Positions 35,380-45,529 are shown, counted from the stretch's first letter. The stretch: 64,000 bases of DNA from Mycolicibacterium litorale (GCF_014218295.1 NZ_AP023287.1:4278001-4342000), one strand, 5' to 3'. Translations and numbers: made by a program. The notes: generated from the letters alone by a model not told the origin.

Positions 35380-35402
35380 GATTCGCTACTAGTGGAGGCC
35401 CA

Positions 35403-38400
35403 GTGACCGACGGCACTGCAGATTCCCCAGGCCAGGCCACGCGCCGTGGCCAGCGGGACAACGGATCCCCCAACCCGGCCGAAACCCGCGAGTACAGCGA
35501 ACGGTTGGCAGCGCTAGCCCGATTCACCCTCCGACACAAAGCGCTGGTCATCGGGGTATGGCTAGGCGCCGCGGTCGTCCTCGCGTTGCTGTTCCCCCAG
35601 CTAGAAACCGTGGTGCGCCAACAGTCGGTGGACCTCATCCTCGCGATGCGCCGTCCTTGCAGACGGTTGACCGCATGAGCGCCGCTTTCGGCGAAGAAGG
35701 CTCAAAAACCATGGTGTTCGTCGCCATGGAAGACCCCAATGGCTTGACTCCGACTGCACGGCAGCGCTACGGCGAACTCGTGCGCCGGTTGCAGGGCGAA
35801 GGCAACCACGTCCTGCTGGTGCAGGACCTACTGTCCGATCCGATTACCGAAGCCCAGGCAGTCAGCGCCGACCGCAAAGCTTGGTACCTGCCCGTAGGTG
35901 TCACCGGCACCCTCGGAGACCCCACGGCCGCCGAATCGGTAAACGCGGTGCGCAACATCGCCGCCGAGGTCTTCACCGGCTCGACCACGACTGTGCAAGT
36001 GACGGGACCACCGGCAACCTTCAGCGACATGATCGCATCCGCCGAGCACGACCTGCTGCTGATCTCAATCGCTACCGCGGGCGTGATCGCCCTGATCCTG
36101 CTGATCGTCTACCGGTCGGTGTTCACCGCGCTGTTACCGCTGCTAGTAATCGGGTTGAGCCTGGCAGTCGGGCGCGGCGTGCTGTCCGCCCTCGGCGAGA
36201 TGGGCATGCCCGTCTCCCAGTTCACCGTCGCCTTCATGACTGCGATCCTGCTCGGCGCGGGAACCGACTACACCGTATTTCTGATCAGCCGATACCACGA
36301 ACAGCGCCGCGCCCAAGTACCCGCCGATCAGGCCGTCATCCACGCCACCGCCAGCATCGGGCGCGTCATCCTCGCCTCCGCCGCCACCGTCGCACTCGCG
36401 TTCCTGGCCATGGTCTTCGCGCGGCTCAGCGTCTTCGCCGCCCTTGGCCCCGCGTGTGCCATCGCCGTACTGTTCGGATTTCTGGCCACCGTAACCCTGC
36501 TGCCACCGGTGCTGTCGCTAGCCGCCAAACGCGGCATCGGTGAACCCAAACCCGATCGCACCCGCCGCTACTGGAACAGCGTCGCCGTCGCCGTGGTCCG
36601 CCGTCCCGTGCCACTACTCATCGTCAGCCTGGTCATCTTGCTCGCCCTGTCGGCAGCGGCAGCAACCATCAAAATCAGCTACGACGACCGCAAGGGCCAA
36701 CCAGACACCACGGCCAGCAACCTGGGCTACCACCTGCTGGACCGCCACTTCCGCAAAGACGTCGTCATCAGCGAATTCCTCGTCGTGGAAAATCCGACCG
36801 ACATGCGGACCGGCAAAGGACTGGCCGATCTTGACGAGATGGCCTCCCGCGTCTCCCAGATCCCCGGCGTCACCAAGGTTTCCGGAGTCACCCGCCCCAC
36901 CGGAGAGCGCCTCGACCAAGCAGAACTGGCCTGGCAGAACGGCCAGATCGGCGACAAAATGGCCGGCGCCGTCGCCGAGGGCAACTCCCGCAAGGACGAC
37001 CTCACCAAACTCACCGACGGCGCCGACCAGCTCGCCGACGGCCTCGCCCAACTCGACAGCACCGTGCGCACCGCCTTCACACCACTAGCCGGAATCCTCA
37101 CCCAAGCCCAATCCGCAGGAACTCAGGTCAACCAATTCCGGCCGCTGCTGCAACAACTTTCCGCCACTGCCCCCGCCGTCGACCAAGCCATCCAATCCGG
37201 CCCAGGACTACGACCGCTGGCCAACCAAGCCCAAAACGCAATCACTCAACTCGACCCACTCGTCGGCGCCCTCAACACCTCACCCTGGTGCGCCACCACC
37301 CCACAATGCGCCCAAATCCGCAACCAGGTCCAGATCCTGGTCACTCTGCGCGACAACGGATTCTTCAACCAAATCGCCGACCTCGGGGACCGCTACGATC
37401 CCGCCACCAATGCCACCGTTGGTGGCACCCTCGCCAACGTCCAGAACGCAGTCGCCTCACTGGACAAGGCATTCGGAGCCCTGGGTGACCCCGCCGACCT
37501 GACCACAAATCTCCGCCGATTGCAGGACGGAATCGGACAGCTGGCCTCCGGCGCCCAAGCACTCGCCACCGGCGTCCGCACCCTCGCCGACAGCAACATC
37601 GAAATGCTGTCCGGCATGAGCCAGATCGCCACCCAACTACAGAACTCCTCGCGCGCAGCGGCCGACTCCGACTCCTCGAGCGGTTTCTACCTGCCCGCCA
37701 ACGCATTCGAGAACCGGCAATTCACCGACGTCGCCGAACAATTCCTCTCACCGGACGGCAAAACAGCGCGGTTCATGATCGAAAGCAGCCACGACCCATA
37801 CAGCGTTGAAGCCATGGACCTCGCCAGCCGCATCACCGACACCGCCAACACCGCACGACCCAACACGTCACTCGCCGACGCCACCGTGTCCGTAGCCGGC
37901 TTCCCCGCCGTCAACTCCGATATCCAACGACTCCTCTGGGCCGACTTCGCACAACTAGCCATCGCCACCATCATCATCGTCGGCGTCATCCTGGTCCTAC
38001 TACTGCGCGCACTCCTAGCACCGCTCTACCTACTAGGCACCGTCGTGCTCAACTACCTCGCATCACTCGGCATCGGCGTCGTAGTCTTCCAATGGGGACT
38101 GGGCCACGAAATCGCCTGGCCCGTACCGCTGCTGGCGTTCATCATCCTCGTCGCCGTCGGCGCCGACTACAACATGCTGCTCGTCTCACGGCTCCGCGAA
38201 GAATCCGGAACCAACATCCGCGTCGGCGTCCTGCGCACCGTGGCAAACACCGGAGCCGTCATCACCTCCGCTGGCCTCATATTCGCCGCCAGCATGTTCG
38301 GCCTCATGGTCGGCTCAGTCGCCATCATGATCCAAGCCGGCCTCATCATCGGCTTCGGGCTGCTGCTCGACACCTTCCTCGTGCGCACCCTCACCGTGCC

Positions 38401-38524
38401 CGCCATCGCCACACTCCTACGCGAAGCCAGCTGGTGGCCCACCAAAGCAACAAACCCGCGACCCGGTCAGACCAACCCAGGAGGCATTAAGGACGCACCT
38501 CACGTGCTGGTCCAGGAGAGGTGA
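35403..38524 (+). pseudogene. MmpL-family RND transporter with a single frameshift near its N-terminus
   Basis: The first 80 residues (MTDGTADSPG to VVRQQSVDLI) and the rest (RDAPSLQTVDRMSAAFGEEG onward) are in different frames. At about 35640 ATCCTCGC replaces an expected ATCCCTCGC, a loss of one C. With that base the gene would encode about 1040 residues, normal for MmpL. Both proton-relay helices are intact (GAGTDYTVFLISR and VGADYNMLLVSR). MmpL proteins export lipids or siderophores or pump drugs. A TetR-type palindrome precedes the gene. An internal start could only give a protein lacking the first transmembrane helix. Confidence 0.85.
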
Positions 38525-38979
38525 AAAGCGAACAGAGCAATACCCGGCGCTACATGCCGACCAGCGTGAAGGCGTATTCACCCCGAATGAATACGACCCC
38601 TGCGCCGGTATGATCCCTGAGTTATCGACGGACGAAATTTGACGATGCTTCGACGACCGGTGTTGCGCTACCGACTTCGCGAGGGTCGCGAGGACCGCGC
38701 CCCTTGAGAATCTGGTCCTGGACCTGCTGCGCGGTGGGCATAGCTGTAGTGGCGCGTACGACGTGCCTTCAGGACTCCGGGCCAAGTCCGATAAGTACCT
38801 TCGACTCGCCGCCCGCTAGCTACAGTTCTGGTCGAGACTTCGACAATCCATGACCTGTTCAGCGTTGCAATGTAGTGCGACATGACTCAGTGCCGTCGGG
38901 TTGTGTCGCCTCCCTCCGATAGCCTCAGGCAGTCCCAACCGCGCCGGACGGAAACGTCGGATGAGCGAAGAAGGTGTCC
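38525..38979. other. Intergenic, no gene seen
   Basis: About 450 bases without a supported gene separate mmpL from the lower-GC ATPase gene. GC falls through this stretch, which probably contains one boundary of the acquired segment, but I see no clear repeat or attachment site. Confidence 0.4.
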
Positions 38980-41166
38980 ATGAATAGGCTGGGTATCGAG
39001 CTTAGGAATTGCCATGGCATCCGCGAACTCGACGCATCCTTCGAGTTCAAGAACGGCGGCAACTCAATTGCCGTCTACGCCCCCAACGGGACGATGAAAA
39101 CTTCCTTGGCCCGGACTCTTGCCGACCTTGCGCGCGGAGTCGAGACGCAAGATCGCATGTTCCCCGAGCGCGCGACGATCCGACGGGTTGTCGACCACGA
39201 CGGCAACGAGTTGGACAGCGGTGACGTTGTGGTCGTCTTGTCCTACGACGAGGAGCTAGGGCCAACGGAATCCACCTCTACTCTGCTCGTAAACACGGAG
39301 CTCCGTAAGGAGTACGAAGCGCTACAGCTGGCATTGCTCAGTGCGCGTGACGAACTTATCGTCGCGTTGCGTGAACAGTCAGGCACAAAAGAAGATGTCG
39401 TGAGCGTAGTTTCGCGTGTGTTCACACAACAGGAGAACAGCTTCTTCACTGCGCTCGTGCGCCTCAGCTACGAGATCGGGCACCAGGATGCCGCTCCTTT
39501 CGCCGATGTTCCATACGACGTGCTGTTCAACAGCAAGGTGCAGCCGATCCTCCGCACGCCTGCGATTCAGTTGGCGCTCGCAGAGTACGTAACGCGGCTT
39601 AACGAATTACTAGACGAGTCCTTGTTCTTTAGTCGCGACTCATTCAACTTTTACAACGCTGCAAACGTCACTAAGAGCTTGGGCGACAACGGGTTCTTTG
39701 CGGCTCACCACTCGATCCTGCTTCATGGCGACGGAGGGAGTCCCCAAGAGGTCACCAGCAAGGCTGAACTGGACGCCCTGATCGCTGCCGAGAAGCAGCG
39801 CATCGCTGACGACGGTGCCCTTCGCAAGAAGCTCGAAGCAGTCGAGAAGGCGCTGAACAAGAATGCGGACACTCGCGCATTCTTCAACTACATCGCGAAG
39901 CGCGACGATCTACTCCCCGAGTTCACCAACATCGACCTGTTCGAACAGAACCTCTGGAAGTCCTATATCAAGACACACGAAGCGCTTTATGAGCGCGTGG
40001 TCGAATGCTTCAAGGCTTCGGAAGAACGCAAGAAAGAAATTGAGCGACAAGCCGCGGCGGAGAGCACGCAATGGGAACGCGTAATCGACATCTTTAATGA
40101 TCGTTTCTTCGTCCCTTTCCGGCTCGCTGCCACGAATCGAGACCGCGTGGTGCTGGGACAAGAAAAACTCCTGAAACTTGGCTTCGAGTTTGAGGATGGC
40201 ACCGAGCGGACCGCCGTCGAACGCGGAGACCTACTCGAAGTCCTCAGCAACGGCGAAAAGAAGGCACTTTACATCCTTAACGTTCTGTTCGAGGTTGAGA
40301 CGAGGAAATCGTCAGGCCGCGCAACTCTGTTCGTTATTGATGACCTTGCGGATTCCTTTGACTACAAGAATAAGTACGCAATCATCCAATACCTAAAGGA
40401 AATGTCCGAGGAGCCAGACTTTAGGCTCATCCTCCTCACCCACAACTTCGATTTCTTTCGCACTCTCGAGAGCCGAGCAGTCGTAGGATACGACCGGTGC
40501 TTCATGGCGCAAAAGGGGGAAAGCAAGGTCGTTCTCAGCAAAGCGGTGGGCGTGAGGAACCCCTTCATCAAAGACTTCAAGCTCAGGTTTTTCGAGGACG
40601 GCATGAAGCGAGCTGCGTGCATCCCCTTCATCCGGAACATTCTGGAGTACACGAAGGGAGAGACCGACGCCGAATACCTGCAGCTGACCTCCCTCCTTCA
40701 CTGGAAGAGCGATACCGCTGCCATCACTCACCAACAACTTGATTCCATCTTTTCCAACACATTCGCGAGTGCAGGCTCCTGGCCGGTGCCCGGCGATTCT
40801 GTAGTAAACCTCGTAATCGAGCAGGCAGACCTCGCCCTCACCGCTGACGAAGGAGCGAATTTCGAGAACAAGATCGTAATGTCCATAGCCATCCGATTGC
40901 TATCAGAAAGGCACATGGTGACGGAATTAGCGGACTCGAACTTCACAGACAACATTCAAGCCAACCAGACGCAAGCACTATTCAAGGCGTATAAGAACAG
41001 AGGACATGGCAACGCCGATACGCGCGACGTCCTGGACTCAGTCGTGCTGATGACTCCTGAGAACATTCACGTCAACTCGTTCATGTATGAACCAATTATC
41101 GACATGTCAGACGCTCACTTGCGGAGGCTCTACACCGACGTCAAGAAGCTCGGCAGCCCCGCATAG
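38980..41166 (+). CDS. SMC/ABC-like AAA ATPase, candidate defence protein
   Basis: A 728-residue standalone ATPase beginning MNRLGIELRNCHGIRELD. Walker A is a variant, YAPNGTMKTSLART (Met where Gly is usual). A coiled-coil-rich middle (residues about 110-380) follows. The signature-like VLSNGEKKALYILN, Walker B LFVIDDLADSFDYKNKYAI (DD instead of DE) and H-loop-like LLTHNFDFFRTL complete the head. This is the ABC/SMC-like organisation found in many single-gene or two-gene anti-phage ATPases. AAGAAGG lies before the ATG. GC content is clearly lower than in neighbours, indicating transfer. A GC-rich hairpin follows at 41271. No nuclease domain is recognisable, so the effector activity is unknown. 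Confidence 0.85.
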   Translation: MNRLGIELRNCHGIRELDASFEFKNGGNSIAVYAPNGTMKTSLARTLADLARGVETQDRMFPERATIRRVVDHDGNELDSGDVVVVLSYDEELGPTESTSTLLVNTELRKEYEALQLALLSARDELIVALREQSGTKEDVVSVVSRVFTQQENSFFTALVRLSYEIGHQDAAPFADVPYDVLFNSKVQPILRTPAIQLALAEYVTRLNELLDESLFFSRDSFNFYNAANVTKSLGDNGFFAAHHSILLHGDGGSPQEVTSKAELDALIAAEKQRIADDGALRKKLEAVEKALNKNADTRAFFNYIAKRDDLLPEFTNIDLFEQNLWKSYIKTHEALYERVVECFKASEERKKEIERQAAAESTQWERVIDIFNDRFFVPFRLAATNRDRVVLGQEKLLKLGFEFEDGTERTAVERGDLLEVLSNGEKKALYILNVLFEVETRKSSGRATLFVIDDLADSFDYKNKYAIIQYLKEMSEEPDFRLILLTHNFDFFRTLESRAVVGYDRCFMAQKGESKVVLSKAVGVRNPFIKDFKLRFFEDGMKRAACIPFIRNILEYTKGETDAEYLQLTSLLHWKSDTAAITHQQLDSIFSNTFASAGSWPVPGDSVVNLVIEQADLALTADEGANFENKIVMSIAIRLLSERHMVTELADSNFTDNIQANQTQALFKAYKNRGHGNADTRDVLDSVVLMTPENIHVNSFMYEPIIDMSDAHLRRLYTDVKKLGSPA

Positions 41167-41270
41167 GCTGATTGCATAGTCGAATGTGGTATGTCACAAC
41201 GATTTTCATCCGCCAGCCGGTGATCGGTCGGTGGGAAGAAGTCTTCAAATGGCGCTTCTACTTCGTTAGA

Positions 41271-41301
41271 CCCCGGCCTCGAGCAAGATGCGAGGCCGGG
41301 G
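41271..41301 (+). terminator. Strong GC-rich hairpin after the ATPase gene
   Basis: Eleven-base perfect arms CCCCGGCCTCG and CGAGGCCGGGG enclose a nine-base loop. It lies 105 bases after the ATPase stop and before the converging HIRAN gene. There is no T-run, as is common in mycobacterial terminators. Confidence 0.65.
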
Positions 41302-41410
41302 CCATTCGACTAGAGCACAGACCCGCAGGTCATCTCCAACGCTGGTCCCGAAGCCGTTTGTTTCACCGGCCACATCAGAGTGCACTTCGCTCAGTGTAAA
41401 GGGCAAACGC

Positions 41411-42175
41411 TCAGTCGAGCGCCGGCCACGCGCCGGCGGTGAACATTGCCATGCCTGGAGTTACAGACCCCGACATCCGAACCAGGAGACGCGCATGCCA
41501 AGGCGCTGATGGGCCGTTGTTCTGCAATAGCTCGACGAACCCACCGCCGGACCGCACTTGATGGGCGTACTCGACAAGAAGGTCCGGTACCCAACCCACG
41601 CGAGCTCCGGCCGAAGCTTCGAGTAGCAACGCTCGTGGATTCGCCACGTTTGTGGAGTCGTCGGCGAGAGTGAGGCGGTCGCCAGCCTGCAGCGATTCCG
41701 CAACAGCTTCCGTGCCGTGCTGACGTACCGCGTAGCTGACGCCGCGAACCAGGAATATCGCCTCGGTGGCGCCACCTTCGGTGACAGCCGGCGACTCGGC
41801 GAGCAACACGCTGTCGCCCTTTCGCTCTCCACCGCTGCGGCTCAGTATGTCGAGTGGGGATGCCTCGACTGTGAGTCCTAGCCACCGCACGTACTGCGGG
41901 AAGTCCGGTCGTTTGTGGTCCATCACCCGTAAGCCGAAGAACGGCCACAACCGGACGGATTCATAGACACGATTGAGGTCAGGGAATCCGATAAATGGCC
42001 GGAATCCCTCGACGGAGTTTCCGACGCCATCGAGATATTGGAATCGGTATCTGCCCTCCCGGTAATCCAACACTCCCACCGGAGTGATGACGCGACGCTG
42101 CCGATTGCGCCAAGCGACTGCGAAGCGCCGCACCGCACGGGTCGTCGGCGGTAAGACCAATTCAGCGGAGGACAT
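41411..42175 (-). CDS. HipA-N-like and HIRAN-domain protein, partner of the kinase
   Basis: A 254-residue protein. The N-terminal half (VGVLDYREGRYRFQYLDG, VRLWPFFGLRVMD) resembles the N-terminal subdomain of HipA kinases. The C-terminal half (VRGVSYAVRQHGTEAV, LQAGDRLTLADDSTNVANP, VGWVPDLLVEYA) is a HIRAN domain, a module that can bind DNA ends. Its start lies inside the end of the kinase gene (14-base overlap), so the two are made together. The kinase gene lacks such an N-terminal subdomain, so this looks like a HipA split into two polypeptides with a DNA-binding module added. Confidence 0.7.
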   Translation of the reverse strand: MSSAELVLPPTTRAVRRFAVAWRNRQRRVITPVGVLDYREGRYRFQYLDGVGNSVEGFRPFIGFPDLNRVYESVRLWPFFGLRVMDHKRPDFPQYVRWLGLTVEASPLDILSRSGGERKGDSVLLAESPAVTEGGATEAIFLVRGVSYAVRQHGTEAVAESLQAGDRLTLADDSTNVANPRALLLEASAGARVGWVPDLLVEYAHQVRSGGGFVELLQNNGPSAPWHARLLVRMSGSVTPGMAMFTAGAWPALD

Positions 42176-43109
42176 CTAGCAGTCTCCCTCGGTTAACCAT
42201 GATCAGCTCCACGGTGAAATCACGCGCGATCTGCGACATGTCTGGTGCAGCGGCTACCAAACTCATGACCAAATCAGACTCCACCGACATGATGCGCTCA
42301 CGCCAGAAGCCGCGTGTTGTCTGCTCGCACACTGATATCGCGGAGGCGGCGAGGTCGACGAGCGTCTGCCAGCGAGAACCGCCGCGATGCTCGAACCTGA
42401 AGGCCTTTCCGCGGCTCGCCCACCGCAGGACGGTCCCGTCGTGCAAGTGCTGAGCACACATCTCGTCAGTCAACGTGAAGCTCAGGCTAGCCGCGTGATC
42501 AAACGATGGGCATAGTGCCTCCGGATAATCTGTCTCCGGCGGCGGCACGAGCACCGCCCAGTTGCGGTCGTGACGATCACCGTGGGCAATCAAGGCATCG
42601 AAGACGAGGTAGCCGGCGAATGCGTCGAATGCGCGGAATGCGGGTGGCAGGTTGGACCCGGGAGGTATCGCGAACCGCGTCAGCGCCTGTCGGATCGTCT
42701 GGATGTTGTGCCCACGCCGCCCAGGATCGTCAGGGTCGTAGTCGGGCACGACCTCAGGGATGAGGGCCTGCCCGGCCTGAAGTTCCCAGTTCGGCAATCG
42801 CACGTCCTCAACTAACGCACCACGCACGCCGTCGCGGACAGACAGCTCTACCGGTGCCGCAGGTATCCCAATAAGGCGCGCCAACTCGCTGGCAAGTTTC
42901 TCCGCCACGTCTTCGCCGAGCGAACGGTCGCGCTCGGATCGGGCCGGTTTGAAGAGCCACGTGCGCTTTTGCGAAGGGTGCTTGAGCCATTCGTGGGGGT
43001 GCTGACCCTGGGCCTCCAGGCCGGCGACAGACCAATCGTCCACGAGGATGACCGGCCAGGGATCGAGCACGAACTCATTCTGCCGGGACATCAGCGTAGA
43101 AGGACGCAT
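42162..43109 (-). CDS. HipA-like serine/threonine kinase
   Basis: A 315-residue kinase-like protein. A probable ATP-contacting lysine is in KRTWLFKPARSE; the catalytic loop is DALIAHGDRHDRNWAVL (HGDRHxxN); the metal-binding DFG equivalent is PSFDHAASLSF. This is the HipA_C pattern. ATG at 43109 is chosen since GGAAGG lies seven bases upstream; TTG 43151 is less likely. HipA kinases phosphorylate tRNA synthetases or other targets and arrest growth. Here no HipB-type antitoxin is adjacent; the HIRAN protein overlaps its 3' end. It begins about 190 bases from the tRNA-Leu fragment. Confidence 0.8.
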   Translation of the reverse strand: MRPSTLMSRQNEFVLDPWPVILVDDWSVAGLEAQGQHPHEWLKHPSQKRTWLFKPARSERDRSLGEDVAEKLASELARLIGIPAAPVELSVRDGVRGALVEDVRLPNWELQAGQALIPEVVPDYDPDDPGRRGHNIQTIRQALTRFAIPPGSNLPPAFRAFDAFAGYLVFDALIAHGDRHDRNWAVLVPPPETDYPEALCPSFDHAASLSFTLTDEMCAQHLHDGTVLRWASRGKAFRFEHRGGSRWQTLVDLAASAISVCEQTTRGFWRERIMSVESDLVMSLVAAAPDMSQIARDFTVELIMVNRGRLLDVLR

Positions 43110-43301
43110 TGCCACCTTCCCGCGCCCAATCTGGATGCTGCCGACGTTCAACGTGCGTCGACGTGCGAATACCGCAGCAGATACCGCAGTAGGTTCGGCC
43201 CTCCTCAGCCTCCGTCAACGCAACCAACAACATTTCTGCAGCTTGAGCTGATTTATCTGCGCGACCCGCGCCTAGCCAACGCGACAAACGCCCAGTTCAG
43301 A

Positions 43302-43343
43302 GGATTTTAAGTCCGCTGCCTCTGCCAATTGGGCTATGGGGGC
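43302..43343 (-). pseudogene. 5' fragment of tRNA-Leu(TAA), probable integration scar
   Basis: On the minus strand, starting at 43343, the sequence has the acceptor 5' strand GCCCCCA, the D-arm with AGCCCAATTGGCAGAGGC and the anticodon loop CTTAAAA (anticodon TAA). It then departs from tRNA at the 3' side of the anticodon stem, and no T-arm or 3' acceptor strand follows. It is a non-functional 42-base fragment next to the kinase gene, as left when an element integrates within a tRNA gene. Confidence 0.7.
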
Positions 43344-43432
43344 GTTGAGGTGAGAGCGTACCTAGCCCCGTGTTCGACCACGTCCGGTGATAGTCCCGCG
43401 CCTTGCGTTCCCTCGGATAGAAGCCGGCACCC

Positions 43433-43704
43433 CGTCCTGATCAATCCCGACGGCCTTCCCACCGTCGACCTCTATCGACAGGTATCCGTGGCCACCGGCT
43501 CCAAAGTCGTCTTCGTCGAGGGCCAGGTTGCACGCGACGCCAACGGCGCTGGCCGCGGCGGACGCTACCTTCGTCGACGGCATGGCACGCGCCTCAGTGA
43601 CACTCGGGATCACGACGCTGCCACCCCTGACCCGAATTGGTGTGGCGACACTGGCTGAACCCGACACGCTCATCGAAGTCGAGGCCATCGCCGTCATCGA
43701 CTGA
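43433..43704 (+). pseudogene. Decayed RidA-family gene, copy 1
   Basis: VLINPDGLPTVDLYRQVSVA and KVVFVEGQVARDANGAG are in one frame; the C-terminal TFVDGMARASVTLGITTLPP and LIEVEAIAVID are in another. The middle third of the normal 130-residue RidA (YjgF) fold is missing. RidA proteins deaminate reactive enamines and imines. A second, differently damaged copy is at 45209. The two flank the MFS gene as direct repeats. Confidence 0.75.
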
Positions 43705-43799
43705 CCTCGGCCGCGTCGAGATTCACGTGAGGGTCGATGCCCCGTCGCTTGAACGACCGTGGTGTGGATTCGACGAGGCGAGCGACCAGCGCGGGGCGA

Positions 43800-45011
43800 T
43801 CAGCCCGCGGATTCCTCCTGCAGCGGTGCCGGGGACGTCGCAGCAGCCACTACCGCAGCCAGAGCCGCGACAGCGCCGAGGGCCAGGAACATCGCCGCGT
43901 AACCGCCGAGCAGGCTGGCCAGCGCCGCACCGACGAACGGGCCGATCGCGGTGGCGATCATCACCGGCGCGTTCAGAATGCCGCTGAGGTGGCCGTAATG
44001 GGTTGGGCCCCAACGCTCTGTGACCGCGGTGGCTTGCAGCAGCGTCATGATGCCACGCATCACGCCGGCGCCGATCGTCACGATCAGCAACGCGGCGTAG
44101 CTGCTGAACACCCCGAGAAGCGCGGTGGTGACCGCGACACCGGCCATGATGACGACCGTGCGCGGCACGACGCCGATGCGCCGCACCAGGGTCTGATATC
44201 CGAGGCGGCCGAGAACCTGACCCGCACCGCCGAGACCGAGCGCGACCGCTGCGGCGCCGGTGCTGATCCCGCGCTGGCCCATCAACGGCACCAGGTTCGC
44301 GATCACGGCATACGACGCCACCCCGGAAAGCGCGAACGCCGCCACCAACGCGATGAAGGCTCCGCTGCGCGCCGTGCGTGTCGGGGACTCCACCGCATGC
44401 TTGGTCTCCACCGGCGGCCACGGTCGCCGCAGCCCGAAGAAGTGCGCCGGGATCGTGATCACCGCCATCAGCGCGGCCAGCACGAGATAGGTACCTCGCC
44501 AACTGAGATTGTCCGACAACGCCGCGGTCAACGGCGCGAACACCGTGCTGGCGAAGCCGGCCACCAACGTCAATGCCGTCAACGCCCGCACCGCGTCCGC
44601 GCCGAAGAACCGGGTCAGCGCCGCGAACGCCGGTGCGTAGAAGACGCCGCTCATCGCCACCCCCGCAACCAGCCAGGCCGCGACGAACCAGGCATAGGTC
44701 GGTGCCGCCACCACCGCGACCACCGACGCACAGCCCAGCGCCGAACCGGCCGTCATGATCCAACGTGGACCGACACGATCCAACCACCGGCCTACCGGAA
44801 TGCCGACAATCGCCGAGGTCACCAGTCCCGCCGAGAACGCCGCGGTCACCGCAGGCGCCGACCACCCCGTATCAGCGCTGATCTGATCGGACAGCACGGT
44901 GAAGGCGTAATACAGCACTCCCCAACTGGTGATCTCGGTGACGCACAGCGTCAACAACACCCAGCGCAACCTGTGGGCTGCCCTGGGTGCATGCGTCCGC
45001 TCGGCGCTCAT
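43800..45011 (-). CDS. MFS transporter
   Basis: An intact 403-residue twelve-helix MFS protein (first helix WVLLTLCVTEITSWGVLYYA; loop 2-3 motif IPVGRWLDRVGPRW). ATG at 45011 (MSAERTHAP) is preferred over 45038. It resembles MFS transporters of the monocarboxylate/OFA type. It lies between two RidA remnants of the opposite strand. Substrate unknown. Confidence 0.88.
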   Translation of the reverse strand: MSAERTHAPRAAHRLRWVLLTLCVTEITSWGVLYYAFTVLSDQISADTGWSAPAVTAAFSAGLVTSAIVGIPVGRWLDRVGPRWIMTAGSALGCASVVAVVAAPTYAWFVAAWLVAGVAMSGVFYAPAFAALTRFFGADAVRALTALTLVAGFASTVFAPLTAALSDNLSWRGTYLVLAALMAVITIPAHFFGLRRPWPPVETKHAVESPTRTARSGAFIALVAAFALSGVASYAVIANLVPLMGQRGISTGAAAVALGLGGAGQVLGRLGYQTLVRRIGVVPRTVVIMAGVAVTTALLGVFSSYAALLIVTIGAGVMRGIMTLLQATAVTERWGPTHYGHLSGILNAPVMIATAIGPFVGAALASLLGGYAAMFLALGAVAALAAVVAAATSPAPLQEESAG

Positions 45012-45208
45012 CCGCCAATCGGATTGAGCGACAACCACAGCTGTGACACGCCCGCTCCTCTTCTCGGCTCTGCCCGATCGGAGAGCAGCGGGCGATACGG
45101 GATCGCCCGCGACGTGGTGAAGGTGACAAACGACGTCGTCCCCCCGACGCTTCCTGATCGGTTTCGCGTCAGCATAGGTTGACGCCGCGCGCCGACACCG
45201 CAGCGCAC

Positions 45209-45529
45209 GTGCCGATCACCCTGATCAACCCCGACGGCCTTCCGACCGTCGACCTCTACAAGCAGGTGGCCGTGGCCACCGGGTCGAAGCTTGTCTTCAT
45301 CTCGGCCAAGTCGCGCGCGACGCCGACGGCAACCCGCGCATCAGAGAAACTCGGCGTCACCGCCCTGCCCCAGCTCACCGGCATCGACGTCGCCACACTG
45401 GCCGAACCCGACATGCTCATCGAAGTCGAAGCGACCGCCGTCCTCGACCGATCAGATGTCGCTCGGTTGTCGCTAATAGCCGGGCACAAAGCACATGCCT
45501 CCCCGAAGAGACGGTTGCGACGCATGTGA
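45209..45529 (+). pseudogene. Decayed RidA-family gene, copy 2
   Basis: VPITLINPDGLPTVDLYKQV and ATGSKLVFI are followed, after a one-base shift (TCGGCCAAGTC where TCGGGCCAAGTC is expected) and a deletion of the middle of the gene, by RASEKLGVTALPQLTGI and MLIEVEATAVLD. The frame then runs on beyond the normal end to 45529. It is similar to copy 1 at 43433 over both ends but the deletions differ, so the two decayed independently after duplication. Confidence 0.75.
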
